Shown here piece by piece: positions 11,301 through 23,300 of a stretch of 64,000 bases of DNA. This DNA comes from Trichostrongylus colubriformis. Taxonomy: Eukaryota > Nematoda > Chromadorea > Rhabditida > Trichostrongylidae. Positions within the stretch are counted from its first letter, which is position 1; every line of letters starts with the position of its first letter. Below the pieces are notes generated by a model, which did not search any database, was not told the DNA's origin, and was given only the letters and a program-made list of their open reading frames with translations. The DNA lies in contig OZ022259.1 of NCBI GenBank assembly GCA_963978905.1, forward strand, positions 7,130,001-7,194,000, written 5' to 3'. The translations under genes and the position numbers were made by a program.

Positions 11301-14300
11301 AGCTGATATGTACGGGAATTCTCGTACAGGGAAATGCCAGGTTGATCTTTTCACAAAAGTTCTTCCGGCATAACTGGCCAGCGAACGTTACCTGAAGTGT
11401 ATCTGCAGCTGATTTTCTTGTTTCAGGCTATTTTCAACGGCGGAAATCATACGGGATCTGTACAGGTTGATCTCTCGCAAATCACCAAGCAACAGCCGTC
11501 ATCTCTCGCTTCACGATCCGCCGTGCCGCATATTACTAGGGGAAGGTAAGTGGATTGAAATCAGTGGATGGTGTGATGGGCTTTGGAAGACGGGAGGGGT
11601 AAGTGACAGCAGCTCGGCGTAGAGGGAAGGAGCTTAGTAATGGTGGGTGACATTATTCACGTGATGCGACATCCTCTCACCAGATGTAAGAAAATTGTTG
11701 CTCAACAGGAAAGAGAGAGTCGAAAAACGAAAACTTACCTTGAACCTTTTTCTTACTGGGCGTAGTTTAAACTTACGCCGCTGTTGCGCCTCCGATGTCC
11801 ATAGCTCCATGTGAACAGCACGACGATGAAACTTCTATAGTCATTATGCGATTTAGATGATTTTTTTAGGTACTTCCATAGGACTGATGACGTCGTTAGG
11901 CCGGCTGGTTGTGGAAACAAAACTGGTGGCACATGTGAGTCACGCCAATCCTTCCTGTTCCATAATAAAATCCTGGGTCAATACCCGCCCCGGCCATGGC
12001 GAGGTCCTACTCGCCGAAAAGAAAAACCCTATCATCACCTTGGCTTCAATGGAATATAACTTATGACTGCGTGGATTCTCTATGAACCAATAAACCTCAC
12101 ATATTTGAAGTGAAACTGAGGTTGCTGAGTGTAATTGGTTAGCCCAATAATCCATTTGTGCAAGCCAAATTGCGCGTAATTGACCCCATGGCACCGGATA
12201 AAAGCCGAATGCACGGCGCGTCGTGAACGATCCATAAAGGCAGTGATAGGGGTAATGGGGGTAATGAGAACTCTTGATGTAAGTCACCCAAGTGAAAGCT
12301 ACGGGTCTAGAAAGAGTATAATTGTCAAAATTCCAGGTGATAGGGGCTCCTCTAAGCATTGGAGGAGGGATAAGTGTCGATTGGTCGAATTTTCGCGCGG
12401 CCGCCCGCCGCGAGTGCGCGTTTTTTTCGCAACTGAATATGGCTTGAACGTCATAAAAGTTAAACAGAAGAGAATCATGGAAATGCAGCAAGTAGTAAAA
12501 TGCGCATCCGCGACTTGGAAACGATGCGGACCGCAACATAGACGATCTCCAAAGCTTTCAAATTGTAATCTCTAAAGGTCCCTTACGGTACCAGCCCACT
12601 GCGTCTCGAGCCGAATGCGAACGACTCGTACTGATGGCGCCGCGAGTGCGACGCCGCGAAGCGAAGATTCGACTAATTGACACTCACTAGGAGGAGGCGT
12701 CTTTTTCAACGGTTGCCGACATTTTTATCCCAACCCGCCCTTCTCTTCAACCCACCACTCCTTTTTCAAGAATCGAGGGCGGGTAGAGGGTCATTTCTAA
12801 GGTTTTAACCGCTCCATTCCTTTCTCCACATTCATACTACTGGGTATCTCGGCTTTCACATTCAGTAGTTCTATCTATTGCTGCCTTTAATTCAATGCTC
12901 ACTGCACTGTAATCTTTTTTCCCCCAAATACCATTGGTGCTTGTGACATGTGCCCATCAGTTTTCGAGCGTAATCTGTAGGAGCTTTTCCCATTGCCCAA
13001 CTATGGATAACTTCCATGAGCAGTACATATTCTTGTAGGAATAAGGAAACGTCCTTCAGCTATGAAAATACGTCGTTCAGTTCCTCTTCTAATCTATCCA
13101 AATATTGTGACAATGCTGGGACAGACAAAGGTTGATGTCAACGGAATGTGTCTGAATCCTGCCATTACCTATGTGCTTATGATAGAACAACGTCAAGTAA
13201 GTTGGGTTTTCACTCGCCACCCACCGATTACCATTTCCCAACATTATTTGAATATATAACAGCCGATGCAGTAGTAAAAGTGCGAGGGGTGGTGATTCCA
13301 GGAAAGGATGGGATGGAAGAAATGCTCTCGAAATCGTGGTACCAGCTGTACTCGGTGTGGTATCAATGGTATGGTCATATTCGATGTGGGGTGCTTTGCC
13401 TGGTCTTCCACTACTACTGTTCCGTGATAATAATGAAATAATCGTTATAACAAAAAAACAAAGATAACATTCTTATCATGTGCTCTTGATATTTATGGGG
13501 GTGGAGCTAGCGCAAAGGGGTGGAGCCATCGCTTCAGAGCTCAGCTCTACCGTTTATGGGGCATGATCCCAGCGGAATACAGCTCTTCATTGCTGCCGGA
13601 TCTGAACGTCGTCACACCTTAAGCACTCCCTTTTTATTTTACCCACCGCCTTTCTCAAATCCATGCTGTTGAATGATCATGATTACCGTGCCCTTTGTTT
13701 TCAGCCGAATACAGTACACTAATCAGTTCAATAGAAGCTGTACTTTCAGATGGCTAAATGCGACATTTTGAATCCGTCGATAGCTCGATGTACGCTGCCG
13801 AAAATTCTCGATTGGGGTACAAAAACCGTGTACTTCCAGCCACAGTCAGGTCTTTCAAACGATGAAAAAGCCTACGTTGGATTCATATACTTTGGTGAGA
13901 AAGTCGTTTCGTAGAGTTCATTGGTTTTCTATTAGCTCAATTTCCACATCTGTTTCGTGGTCTATATAGATTGTGGAATAGATCACGTTTTATGGATTTA
14001 GTGCCACCTACACTGGATCCGATGCGCCTGGACATTGGGAATATCCATTCTTGGTATATCAATCCACCTCCGGCTCAAATGACTATCAAATGGTACGATA
14101 ACAGCCTGCTACGAATTGATTTTATTCTCTATTGATGTTGAGAGATGGTTATGAATAGGAAGAATAGCTCGGTGGAGCGGGTTTTTGCCCACCCTTGTGA
14201 AAAGACCTCTGAATTTGGTGAAACTACTTTTTTATGCGCAGCATTAAGTAGGTTTCGGGTTGCTTTGATGGTAGTTCACCCAACCTGTGGCTTTTTTTAT

Positions 14301-17300
14301 CCGTTCGCCGAGCTTCCTTCTATTTTTTCATATAACAGCTTCCAACACACGTTTGAGCTTGTTTGATTCCCCGAAGATCACTAAGGTAAAAGGTCTCCAC
14401 ATTTGGAATGCATTCTGTATCGTTCACTGGGTAGTTAAGGTTGTCTGTAGGTAAAAATGATCAGTGACGTGTAAGAGATGGGGTTTGATTAGCGGTCGCA
14501 CCCGATGGGAAGATATATCCATTACGGGAGTGTACTCGCTAAAGTCAGTAGGCATAGTGGGGAGATCGGCACGTCGAGCCAATCGTCATGGATGTTTTGC
14601 CCATCGAAGGGTTGGAGTTGAGCCGCTCCGTTCTTATGCTCACAATGAGCGCACTAGTGCCTTCAGTTGCCGTGGTGACGTCCAGTGTGGCACAGGGGAC
14701 GGAGGGCATGGGTATGAGGTCACCGGTTCTGCAATAGTTCAATTCGTGAAATCCCCTTAGTTCAGAGTTCGCGATTAAGGCTCAGGCGGGAAAAATGATA
14801 TATCGATTGGGCGTATCATTCGCCTAATCGCTACGTATCTTCCCTTTCTGCCTGGTGTGTGCAGAAATGACAGCGCATCGTTTCGCGGCGTTTCACTCGC
14901 GGCGCCACCAGTACGACATGCGAATCGATTGCTCTCGGTAGCCCGGCAGAGCGTGGTTGCGTCACTTCCGCGCTTCCACCCACGCCACACTGCCTCGCTT
15001 GAAGGCTGCCATGCCCTGCCACTGGCACTCGCACCCGCCGCGCCGCTCGCCGCGGGCGGCCACGCGATTCGCTGTCATATCTGCACACACCCTTTCTGCC
15101 TGGTCGCCTAATCGGCTGATCGCTTAGCCGCTTGATCACCTAATGGCCTGGTCGATCTGTATATTAATCATTTTGCCCAGTCACGTAATCGCCTGATCGC
15201 CCAAAACGCCGGCGCCGACAAACTCTGAACACTGCCTTAAGAGGGCGGTCCCCTCTGAGGGTGGAGGGGAGGAGGGGACTGACATCTGCAGATGTTGAAG
15301 AGAAGCTGCAAGAAAGCTTTTCTCGTGAAACTGCCCCCAGGAGAGGTTTCTTAGAAATGTTGTTGAGTGATGAGTTCACCAAAAATGCACCACTCAGGTA
15401 TCCACGTAATTTTACGGCTCCGCGAACATTTGGAGCTACCGAGCCAGTGAACTACTTCGACGATTCCGTATACAACGTACAACTCGGTTTGTATGTGGTC
15501 GGCTACAAAGAAGCGCAAGACGAGAATTTACGGAAATTTGTCCCACAACATCGAGTTCTAGCAAGGTACATGCTTTGTTCATGGAGTTCTCAGCAAGGCT
15601 TACACGCAATGAAGAAGAAGAATAGATTCATAAAAGACGGAAAATCCGCGTGGCCGCGTGTGGCGCGCGATGTGAGTCAAGAGTACCTTATCAGTGGAGT
15701 CCTGGAGCGATTGCGCCTGAACTAGGGGGTACTCGTTGGGACCCAGCTGTTGTGGCGCCCGTAGCTCGCACCTATCGTAGCTAGTTAGCCGTCGTGACGC
15801 GAATCTTTCGCTCTGATGGTCCATGACCGAGTGGGAAGCATTGCTTGAAACAAACGCGTCGCAGTGCGTGGCGCAACGCGGAGCGCCAGATATGATTGCG
15901 TGCGGCGAGCAATGGCCCCACTCTACGCTGTATTTACAGCTGCCGGAGGCGTCAAGTGTGTGTGTAGATACTCCGTTTTATGATAGCCGGTCCTTTTCGG
16001 CAACGCTTCCTGCGGGGGAGGGGGCAGACATCGGACGAATTATACGCGATGCTGCTGCCCTTCTTCCCTCGCAAGGCCCTGGCCGATTTGGAGAGCGGAG
16101 AAGGCCATGGGACACGCTTCAACAGCAGGAGCGAAGTTGCCGAAAAGGCCAGCAATCCCTATATCAAGACACTCTACAGCCTTACTGTAAGCAAAGACAG
16201 AATGAGTCCCGATTTGCGCTAACCACATCGTCCGCAGCATCCGCAGTGCGATTTTTGGCCTAACCTTGCACACTGCCTGCAACTCACACGTTCTCCAGGC
16301 ATATTTTCCAATACTAGTTGAAGAAGAAGTAATAGATTCAGAAGACAAACTGGAAAAATCGTCCATTACGGGGATTTGAGCTTCTGTGTTATGCACACGT
16401 TTATGTTCTGTCTGCTTACTAAGGGCCGCATGCAAAGTTTCACGCGCATCTGCTAGAATCCAGTTGAGACAACATTCTCTAAAATGGCGGTTGACGTGGT
16501 GGAGCGTCTGAGTGGGTTTGGACGCTAGAGAACTGAGGAGCAAAGAGGCGACAGTCACATGGTCAGGGACACAGAGTGAAAAACAAATCAACATTGGGCG
16601 CGAAATTTTGATTTGCGCTCTGACCACTGACTGCTGTTCTAATGTTGTGGCGCGAAATGTGCCGGAAATTCGAAGTAGTTGTTCCTTTTTCGGTTTTTCT
16701 GCTTTGGAATGAATGAAATTTCTCGGTTCGTTCGTGTTCATGTAATGTATCCAGTAGAGTGGTTTTAAGACGAATTGAATTCATGGAATTGACATGAACG
16801 ATTCTTGCAAAGAGTGTATAGCTGGTTGATTCACAGCATTTGGCAGTGCTAATATGTTTCTTGAGAAAAAAACCGGTAGAACTGCATTCCGTGATCCGTT
16901 CAGACTTGCCACATATCAAAATAGAGTCGACGAGCAGCATCGATGGAATCCTATCATTGAGGCCTACCAGCTGGATCGAGTCGACGAGTGGTATCTCAGT
17001 CGATATGAAATGCGTGTGGACTTGTTCACCTATAGGTGAGCATGATTTCGAGAGATTCGTTCTGGAGATAAAATCATCATGTTGCAATAGGGAATTGGAA
17101 AAATGCTCAAGTTGCAGGAGTGCACGTAGTAGTTCGTATTCCTTATTAGCAGTTCTAGTAGTGAGTTATCTTGAAGCAGCGATACGGCTAACTCGACGAA
17201 GCAATAGCCGCGCTGTGCACATCACGGAAATGGCTTGCTTTTGAATGGGCGAATATCTTCAGGACTTGTTCATAGTTCGCAACAGGCGATCGCGCGATGC

Positions 17301-20300
17301 AGGCGTATAATTCACCTAGTCGAAACATTATCTGTTCTTTCAGCCTGAATCGCGCAAGTCGCTCTCATGACGCGATCGCCTGAATCGCCTGATCGATACG
17401 TATCCTTTTTCTTGGGTGTGTGCACTCATGACGGGAAATCGCGTGGTCGCCCGCGGCGAGCGGCTCGGCGGGTGCGAGTACCAGTGGCAGGGCATGGCAG
17501 CCTTCAAGCGAGGCAGTGTGGCATGGGTGGAGAAGGCAGGGTGACATGGGTGCAGGAGGCAGTGTGGCATGGGTGGAAGTGCAGAGGTGACGCAGCCACG
17601 CTCCGCCGGCTCTAAAGGGCAATCGATTCGGCAATTTGTGCAGATGGTGTCGCGAGTGCGACGCCGCGAAGCGATTTTCCGTCATATGTGCGCACACCCC
17701 TTTTTCTTCCGCCTGAATTGCGCGAGTTGCGAACTTTGAACAATTTTCTAGGAAAAAATACTGAACTAGGTAAGGGTGCTGCGTTGCGTATACTTTCGGC
17801 TGTACAACTTCAGAGGTCGTTATTTGTTCGTAAGTGAAAGCATGTCTTAACGAAGTGTCAGGGTCGGCAAGGTACCTTTGTCTGTACACCAAACATTGTC
17901 CATGAAACGCCCGATATCACCCCGACAAGGACAGGACACCTCGACTTAAGGATGTCAGGGTTTACCACCCTGGCATCCTTAAGTCAACATTCTGTCTAGC
18001 TGCGAGTAAAGTCAATACAGCCGTTCTCTCGTGTTTACTACTATTTATTTACTACAGAATACATGAAATATTTTTGAATTGTAGGTGTATTCGAGCAATT
18101 TAGATTTGGATATCTCAAGTTGGCTCCAATAGCACAAACAGAAGGTCAGACAACAACCGACAGAGGCAGGATCGTGGATCTCCCTGAGGGGTCTGTTTAC
18201 AAACTGGCATTCGGCAGTTCTGTATACATTTTTGTTTACGCAGGACAAGTATATAGCAATTTAAGCTCCTTAAACATACTTCTTTGAGACCTCAACCTAT
18301 ACCTTAAAAACAGCTGGAGTGGGCATTTTGGCTTACTGTATGGGTTTCAGTGGCCTGCTCTTCGTTATTTCGTATGCACGACGCCTTACCAAGGCGTCAA
18401 GGGTGAATCCATCGGGTTTTTCTCAATTCAAAACGCTCTTTTTTCTTACTCTATTGCTTGGTCTCTCATTGCTTCACTTGTTTGCTGCTGCGTGCTTTTT
18501 CACAAGTTTAACACCATAATGAATTTAATCAGTGTCGCCCTACGCGACATTGAAAGACGGTGGCATCAGCCCGTCTGAAGCATGCAGTTCGTGGTGAAGC
18601 GCGCTAAAATCGCAATAGAGCCTCAAGGGAGTGGTTTTCAATGCAATTTTCACAAGTTTAACACCAATTTCCCCTACACATTATTTCAAATGTCCCTTTA
18701 CAGAAGACAGTGTTTTAAAATACCACTTCTTTCTTTGCCACCTTTGCGATTCTTTTAAAGACACGGGGAGGGGTAAACTTGGCATTCTGTAGAATATGAG
18801 AGTGTGAGTGCTAAGCAATGCCACAGGAGAGGACCATAGGGAGTAAGAATAGGATCGTGATAAGGTCTTATGCCACTTTTCAGTGCGAGTTTCGCCACAC
18901 ATCACATCTGAAGCGGAATGTTTGCTTCCAGAAAGCATGTACTCCCAGTTTTCAACTTCTCAACACCCCAGGCCGTGTGCCTTCAAAAAGTGCCCTGAAT
19001 TTCGATCATCATATGATTTTATAATAGTAGGGCGGAGGTGGTATAGTGACAGGTGGCGCACACTCCACTCTCATGGTGCGGGGATCTAATCCTGCCTCAA
19101 CGACCGCACAGGCCAACCAAGCCTTCCATCCCTCCGGCGAATTGGTACCAGACTCGTCTGGGAGGATAAAAGCACTGACCTGTACATCGGCTGGCCACCG
19201 CAAGTCATTATATAGGCCACATCACATTCATCGGCCACCACGATTCTGAATAGAACTAGAATGTGAGGTGCATCCCACAGAAGGGATAGATCAGCGCCAA
19301 AAAATTTGTCCTTTTCAACTTTATGATTTCAGAATAATATCTGCTCCGATTTCACTCCATTGGTTATGGACTTTGCCACCGGAGGGTGAATTTCAAGGAA
19401 ATAGACAAGACAGGCAAGAGAAACTCGAGTTCGTCAAGGAGAAGGTTTGGCTCATAGTTACAGAAGTATTGGTCTCTCCCTCCATTGAGCATTTTTCTCC
19501 TCTTGAGATCCTTTCGAAGCCTGCTAGTGGTTATTAACAACATTAGGGTACAGGTCAGGGAGTACCATCCGCGGAAGCGCGCTGAAACTAGGGCCACCAG
19601 AAGTGGCAGCATGGTGCCCAATCCTCAAAGTTTTTAACAAGCAACCTGCTTACTAGGAAGCGACCCGTGCTATCTGTCTTGTGGATCGTTGTCCAAAACC
19701 AAAAAATTTTCAGTCGCGCGAGATGTGCCACGAATGGTTCGACGAGGATGGAGCACTATCAAATTTTATTCGTGAAACGGAGACGAACTCCAGCTGCCCA
19801 TGCAAAGAGGAGCAAGCAAAGATGGATCTTGGACGATTCATGCCTCATCCCAGATGCAGTGCGGTAAGTACCGCTTGGTTGTCGCGTTCACCAGTTGAAG
19901 GTATACCTTGTGGTAACCCTAGAGGAACCGAGACGGGTTGGAAGAAAGAGGGAAATGGGAAAAATGATCGATTTGAAATCAAAATTCGGGTTTGAATGCC
20001 CCAAATATTTTTGTTCTTTCTGCTTACTGATGGCCTCATGCAAAGTTTCCCGCGAAAAAAATTACAATCCGGCTGAGATATAGCTTCTCAAGTCTGGGGC
20101 CGATGGGGTGTGGCGTCCAGGTGGGCTGGGGCCGATGGGGTGTGGCGTCCAGGTGGGTGTCGGCCATGGAGAGCTGAGGAGCAAATGCGCGATCGGGGAC
20201 GGCGGTCGGAGACGCAGACAGCAACTGGGCGCGAAGAAACGCGCCCAAATGCTGTGTGCGTCTCCGACCGTCAAGAAACTATTTGCGCATCGGTGACTGT

Positions 20301-23300
20301 CGTTTTCGGTTCCTGTAAAGGTGGGGGGTTGTATCGAAGCGTCTAGTTTCCTCGTTACCTGGGAGAGCTTTGACCGTGAGTCTGCACCGTGCAGCCGCAA
20401 CAAAGGTGCAGCCTGAAAAGTTATCCAAGAACCTACTCGCTCTCAGAGAGTGAGCCACTAATTATCGCGTTGTCTACTTTCTAGTCAAAAAACGCTTTTT
20501 CCAAATCTTATTGAAATTTGAAAAGTAGTTTTTTGTCATTCCTTTCCTGGGTGGATACTTTAGTCTGCTCTGACAATGAGGTGAATGGAGCCATTGATCT
20601 CATTGAAAACATCCCATAAACCCATAAATTGCAGCTTTTCCGCGATGTTTCATGCACGGAGACGCTCGGCTCGATGAACTGCTACATGTCAGCTCAGAAT
20701 GTGCGCGGTTCAACGTATCGCATGAACTACGAAGGCCACGAGCAAGAAAGGTACGCCGTCTGATTGAGCTGAATGTTCGTTCTGCGCAGCTTTTCCCATT
20801 CTATCGATATTTCTTTTTAGTGCCTACTCCACCCATTATGGACAAACCTGTTGCTACGATGCGCAGGGCTTCCTGATGCAGTCCACTTATCAGCCTGTTG
20901 TCAAGGTATCACAGTTGAAGAACACTGTCATCATCTCGCTGTCCTTATTCCCTTCAGTTTTGATTCTTGAAATATTCTTGAATATTTTCTGCTGTGCAGG
21001 CGTACGTGGCGTAGTGGCAGGTGGCGCATATTCTCACTTGCATGATGCTTGAATCAAATCTCGCATCAAGGCTCGCCCACGTCAACCAAGCCTCGCATCT
21101 CTTCGAGAAGATGAATTGGTGTTAGACTGGTCAGGGGGATAGAATGACTGAAGTGAACATCGGCTGACTCTCGCAAATTATAGGCCATGGGCCAAATTAT
21201 GGGCCACATCGCATTCACCACCACCATTCTGAATGGAACTCGAATTCTGAATGAAACCCACAGGAGAAGTTGATTAAAAGCAAAAACTCTATGCTTTTCA
21301 TCCTTCTTATTTCCTGCTGTGAACGAAAATACTACCTATTTATCTGATTCGTAAACAGTGCTGTCGTACTACTACAGTGCTGCTGTCCGTCCACTAAAAT
21401 CCGATTGAAAAAATGGAATTAAAAAACGAAATCTCAAAGTGGGCGGCACTGTTCGGCAATCTTTTCTCGAGTCGAGTGAAGCCTCGCGCTTCCTTCTGGC
21501 AAATAAGCCGCTAAGATAAAGTGGTTGGCTTTGAACGATAAGCTAAAAATTTCAATTTTAGTTTCTGGCTCTTTGGTGGCACTATTTATTCAGCTATATA
21601 TTTTATTACTTATTTATTGTTTGTTTACAATTTTTGTATATTTTGGCACATCATCATAACTTGTTAATTTTGCGACGGATTTTATCAATGAATCCATGGC
21701 ATGGTTCCCGTTCAATTTAGATTGACGAGAGCACACCGTATTCCCCTGGAGTACCAACGCGAGCATTTGAGTTGGGTAGTGCACCTTTCCAAGGCATGTT
21801 TGAGGTGGGCTTTCATTTCTTATATGTTTTTCCTATTAATGGTATTCTGAAGAGCTGCAAACAGGTACCCGGTCTGTCCACGTTCCACCACGATATAATG
21901 CCTTACTATCTCTGCTGCAAATTCGCCGACTTCCGCTGTCAATTGTTCTACTGGAGACGGCCATCGAGTGCTTGCCAGGCTTATGAACCCGCTGTTAGTG
22001 GTACGGCCATTGACTCTATGAAAAACGTAACTAATGCAGATTACTGTAATAGAACGGTAATGAACGTTCAATGTGTTCTTCAGGCTCAATACTTGGTGCT
22101 GGTATTGTGTCGACGTTGAACAATCGAAATTTCATCTTCAATGAGCCAGGCATTTTCACTCTTCTGCACTCCCATAAAACGAGTTCCACACCTGAAGTGC
22201 AGATTCAAGTGCGAATGGAGCGATTTCCAGATCGAAGCGTTGATTTTGGTATGTTCTTTTGTGTTCCTTTGAGGGCACCCTGTGCGAATTTCAAAGTGAC
22301 AGAATAATGGGCGGTCCGTCCTAAACTTTTTTCACCTTCTAGGCAATAACTAAGCTAGAAAACGAGCATGCATCGTTTCGAACCGAGGCGTTCAGTGTGA
22401 AGCATGGGGAGAGGATACTTACGCCAGAAAACCGCGTGGTCGTCCGCAGCGAGCGGCGCGGCGGCTGCGACTGCCAGTGGCAGGACATGGCAGTCTTCAA
22501 GCGAGGCAGTGTGGCATGGGTGGAAAAGCTGGCGTGACGCAGCCACGCTCTGTCGGGCTCCCAAGTGCAATCGATTCGCAAGTCGTACTGGTGCCGCCGC
22601 TAGTGCGACGCCGCTGAAGCGATTTTCTGGCGTAAGTAACTTCATGCTGATACGAGCTCGGAGCGACGTAAGCTGGGTTCTTGTCCTGTTTCTGAAGTAA
22701 AATGAGGGGACTGACTAGTCGCATGAGGACCCGTCCCCAGTTTGCAAGCGCTGCATCTCGCGAGCGATGCGGAACTCTCACGTAATTTATACCTATTTCA
22801 GGTGCTCTGAATATCGCCCAACGCGATCTCGTGCAACCAACGAATGCCACGGTTATCACCGGTGTCGTGCTTTCATCGGATTCAGCCGACAGGTCTGCGA
22901 TTTAGGAATAATTTTGAAACAGGCATTTGCCATTTCCCCAGCTGTGCGCTGATTTTTCTGTGGAATTTCGAAGTGTTAGACTTGCCATGCTCAGACGCAT
23001 CAGAGAAATTAGTTCATTCACATTTTGATCAAAATCCTTGCAGAGTGCACGTTGTGTTGCGTAAGGACACCTATAGACAACGTTATAAAACATCGATTAT
23101 TGTTGGTAACGTAATACGGTACTTTGACAACATGTATATCCAGCGTTTTCGCGGTGAGACCAATTTCAAGTCAGCGATATTCAGTGTTTCTTCATGGCAG
23201 TGGGTTCGCTGTTTTGGTTCATCATTGAAAAAGAAAATGAAAGTACAAATGCAGTGCCTCATTGTTGAAAAACAAGGAAAAACTCGCCAGGGGAACCCTC

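Larger units (their letters stand above)
5311..11545 (+). other. Mesh-like gene, exons 1-9: signal peptide and NIDO domain
   Basis: Exons 5311-5412, 5468-5534, 6124-6251, 8533-8657, 9127-9242, 10435-10542, 10758-10888, 11251-11340 and 11427-11545. Exon 3 ends FYGGRYNYTL and exon 4 resumes ISTNGYISF and DWPTQSDPAVIAPYLC, the typical NIDO opening. Exon 7 holds ASTFRAEAALVVTWKNM and exon 8 INYYKLGFDAADMYG, the NIDO end. Exon 6 could alternatively use an acceptor at 10420, but 10435 keeps phase and the conserved PAHFRCDDQSEQ stretch. Intron 3 (6252-8532) holds a degenerate MITE, family D material and a tandem duplication. The intron 9243-10434 contains family D repeats. Confidence 0.85.
11870..18190 (+). 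other. Mesh-like gene, exons 10-16: Ig-like/IPT and linker region
   Basis: Exons 11870-11934, 13081-13196, 13750-13894, 14002-14092, 15398-15565, then an unresolved exon, then about 18085-18190. Readable landmarks are YPNIVTMLGQTKVDVNG (IPT-like start), RCTLPKILDWGTKTVYF, TLDPMRLDIGNIHSWYINPP, then WYPRNFTAPRTFG and VVGYKEAQDENLRKFVPQ. For exon 10 I prefer the gtgagt donor at 11935 over a weaker one at 11926; both keep phase. Exon 14 ends in phase 2 but the 18085 exon needs phase 1, so a short exon is missing. The donor at 18191 (gtctgt) is weak. Introns hold family A, B, C and F repeats. Confidence 0.7.
19333..20905 (+). other. Mesh-like gene, exons 17-20: AMOP domain
   Basis: Exons 19333-19444, 19657-19863, 20635-20750 and 20821-20905. 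Exon 17 reads IISAPISLHWLW. Exon 18 has the AMOP cysteine pattern: MCHEWFDEDGALSNF, SSCPCKEEQAKMD, then GRFMPHPRC. Exon 19 reads CTETLGSMNCYMSAQNV and exon 20 HYGQTCCYDAQGFLM, the paired-Cys AMOP end. Phases join throughout. The intron 19864-20634 contains a 32-bp tandem pair and a hairpin. Confidence 0.88.

Noticed and set aside
11940..12539. 199-codon - strand frame
   Set aside because: It overlaps the start of a family C repeat within a Mesh-like intron and shows no recognisable motif.
16040..16741. 233-codon - strand frame
   Set aside because: It crosses the end of a family F repeat, opposes the host gene and matches no domain; the length is explained by the local GC-rich repeat.
16563..17087. 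174-codon - strand frame in the Mesh-like intron
   Set aside because: No domain, no splice context, and the opposite strand is also partly open; considered chance.
19045..19110. Possible tRNA gene
   Set aside because: Box A- and box B-like motifs are present, but the sequence does not fold into a cloverleaf by eye and it continues into a shared repeat body, so it is a SINE head.
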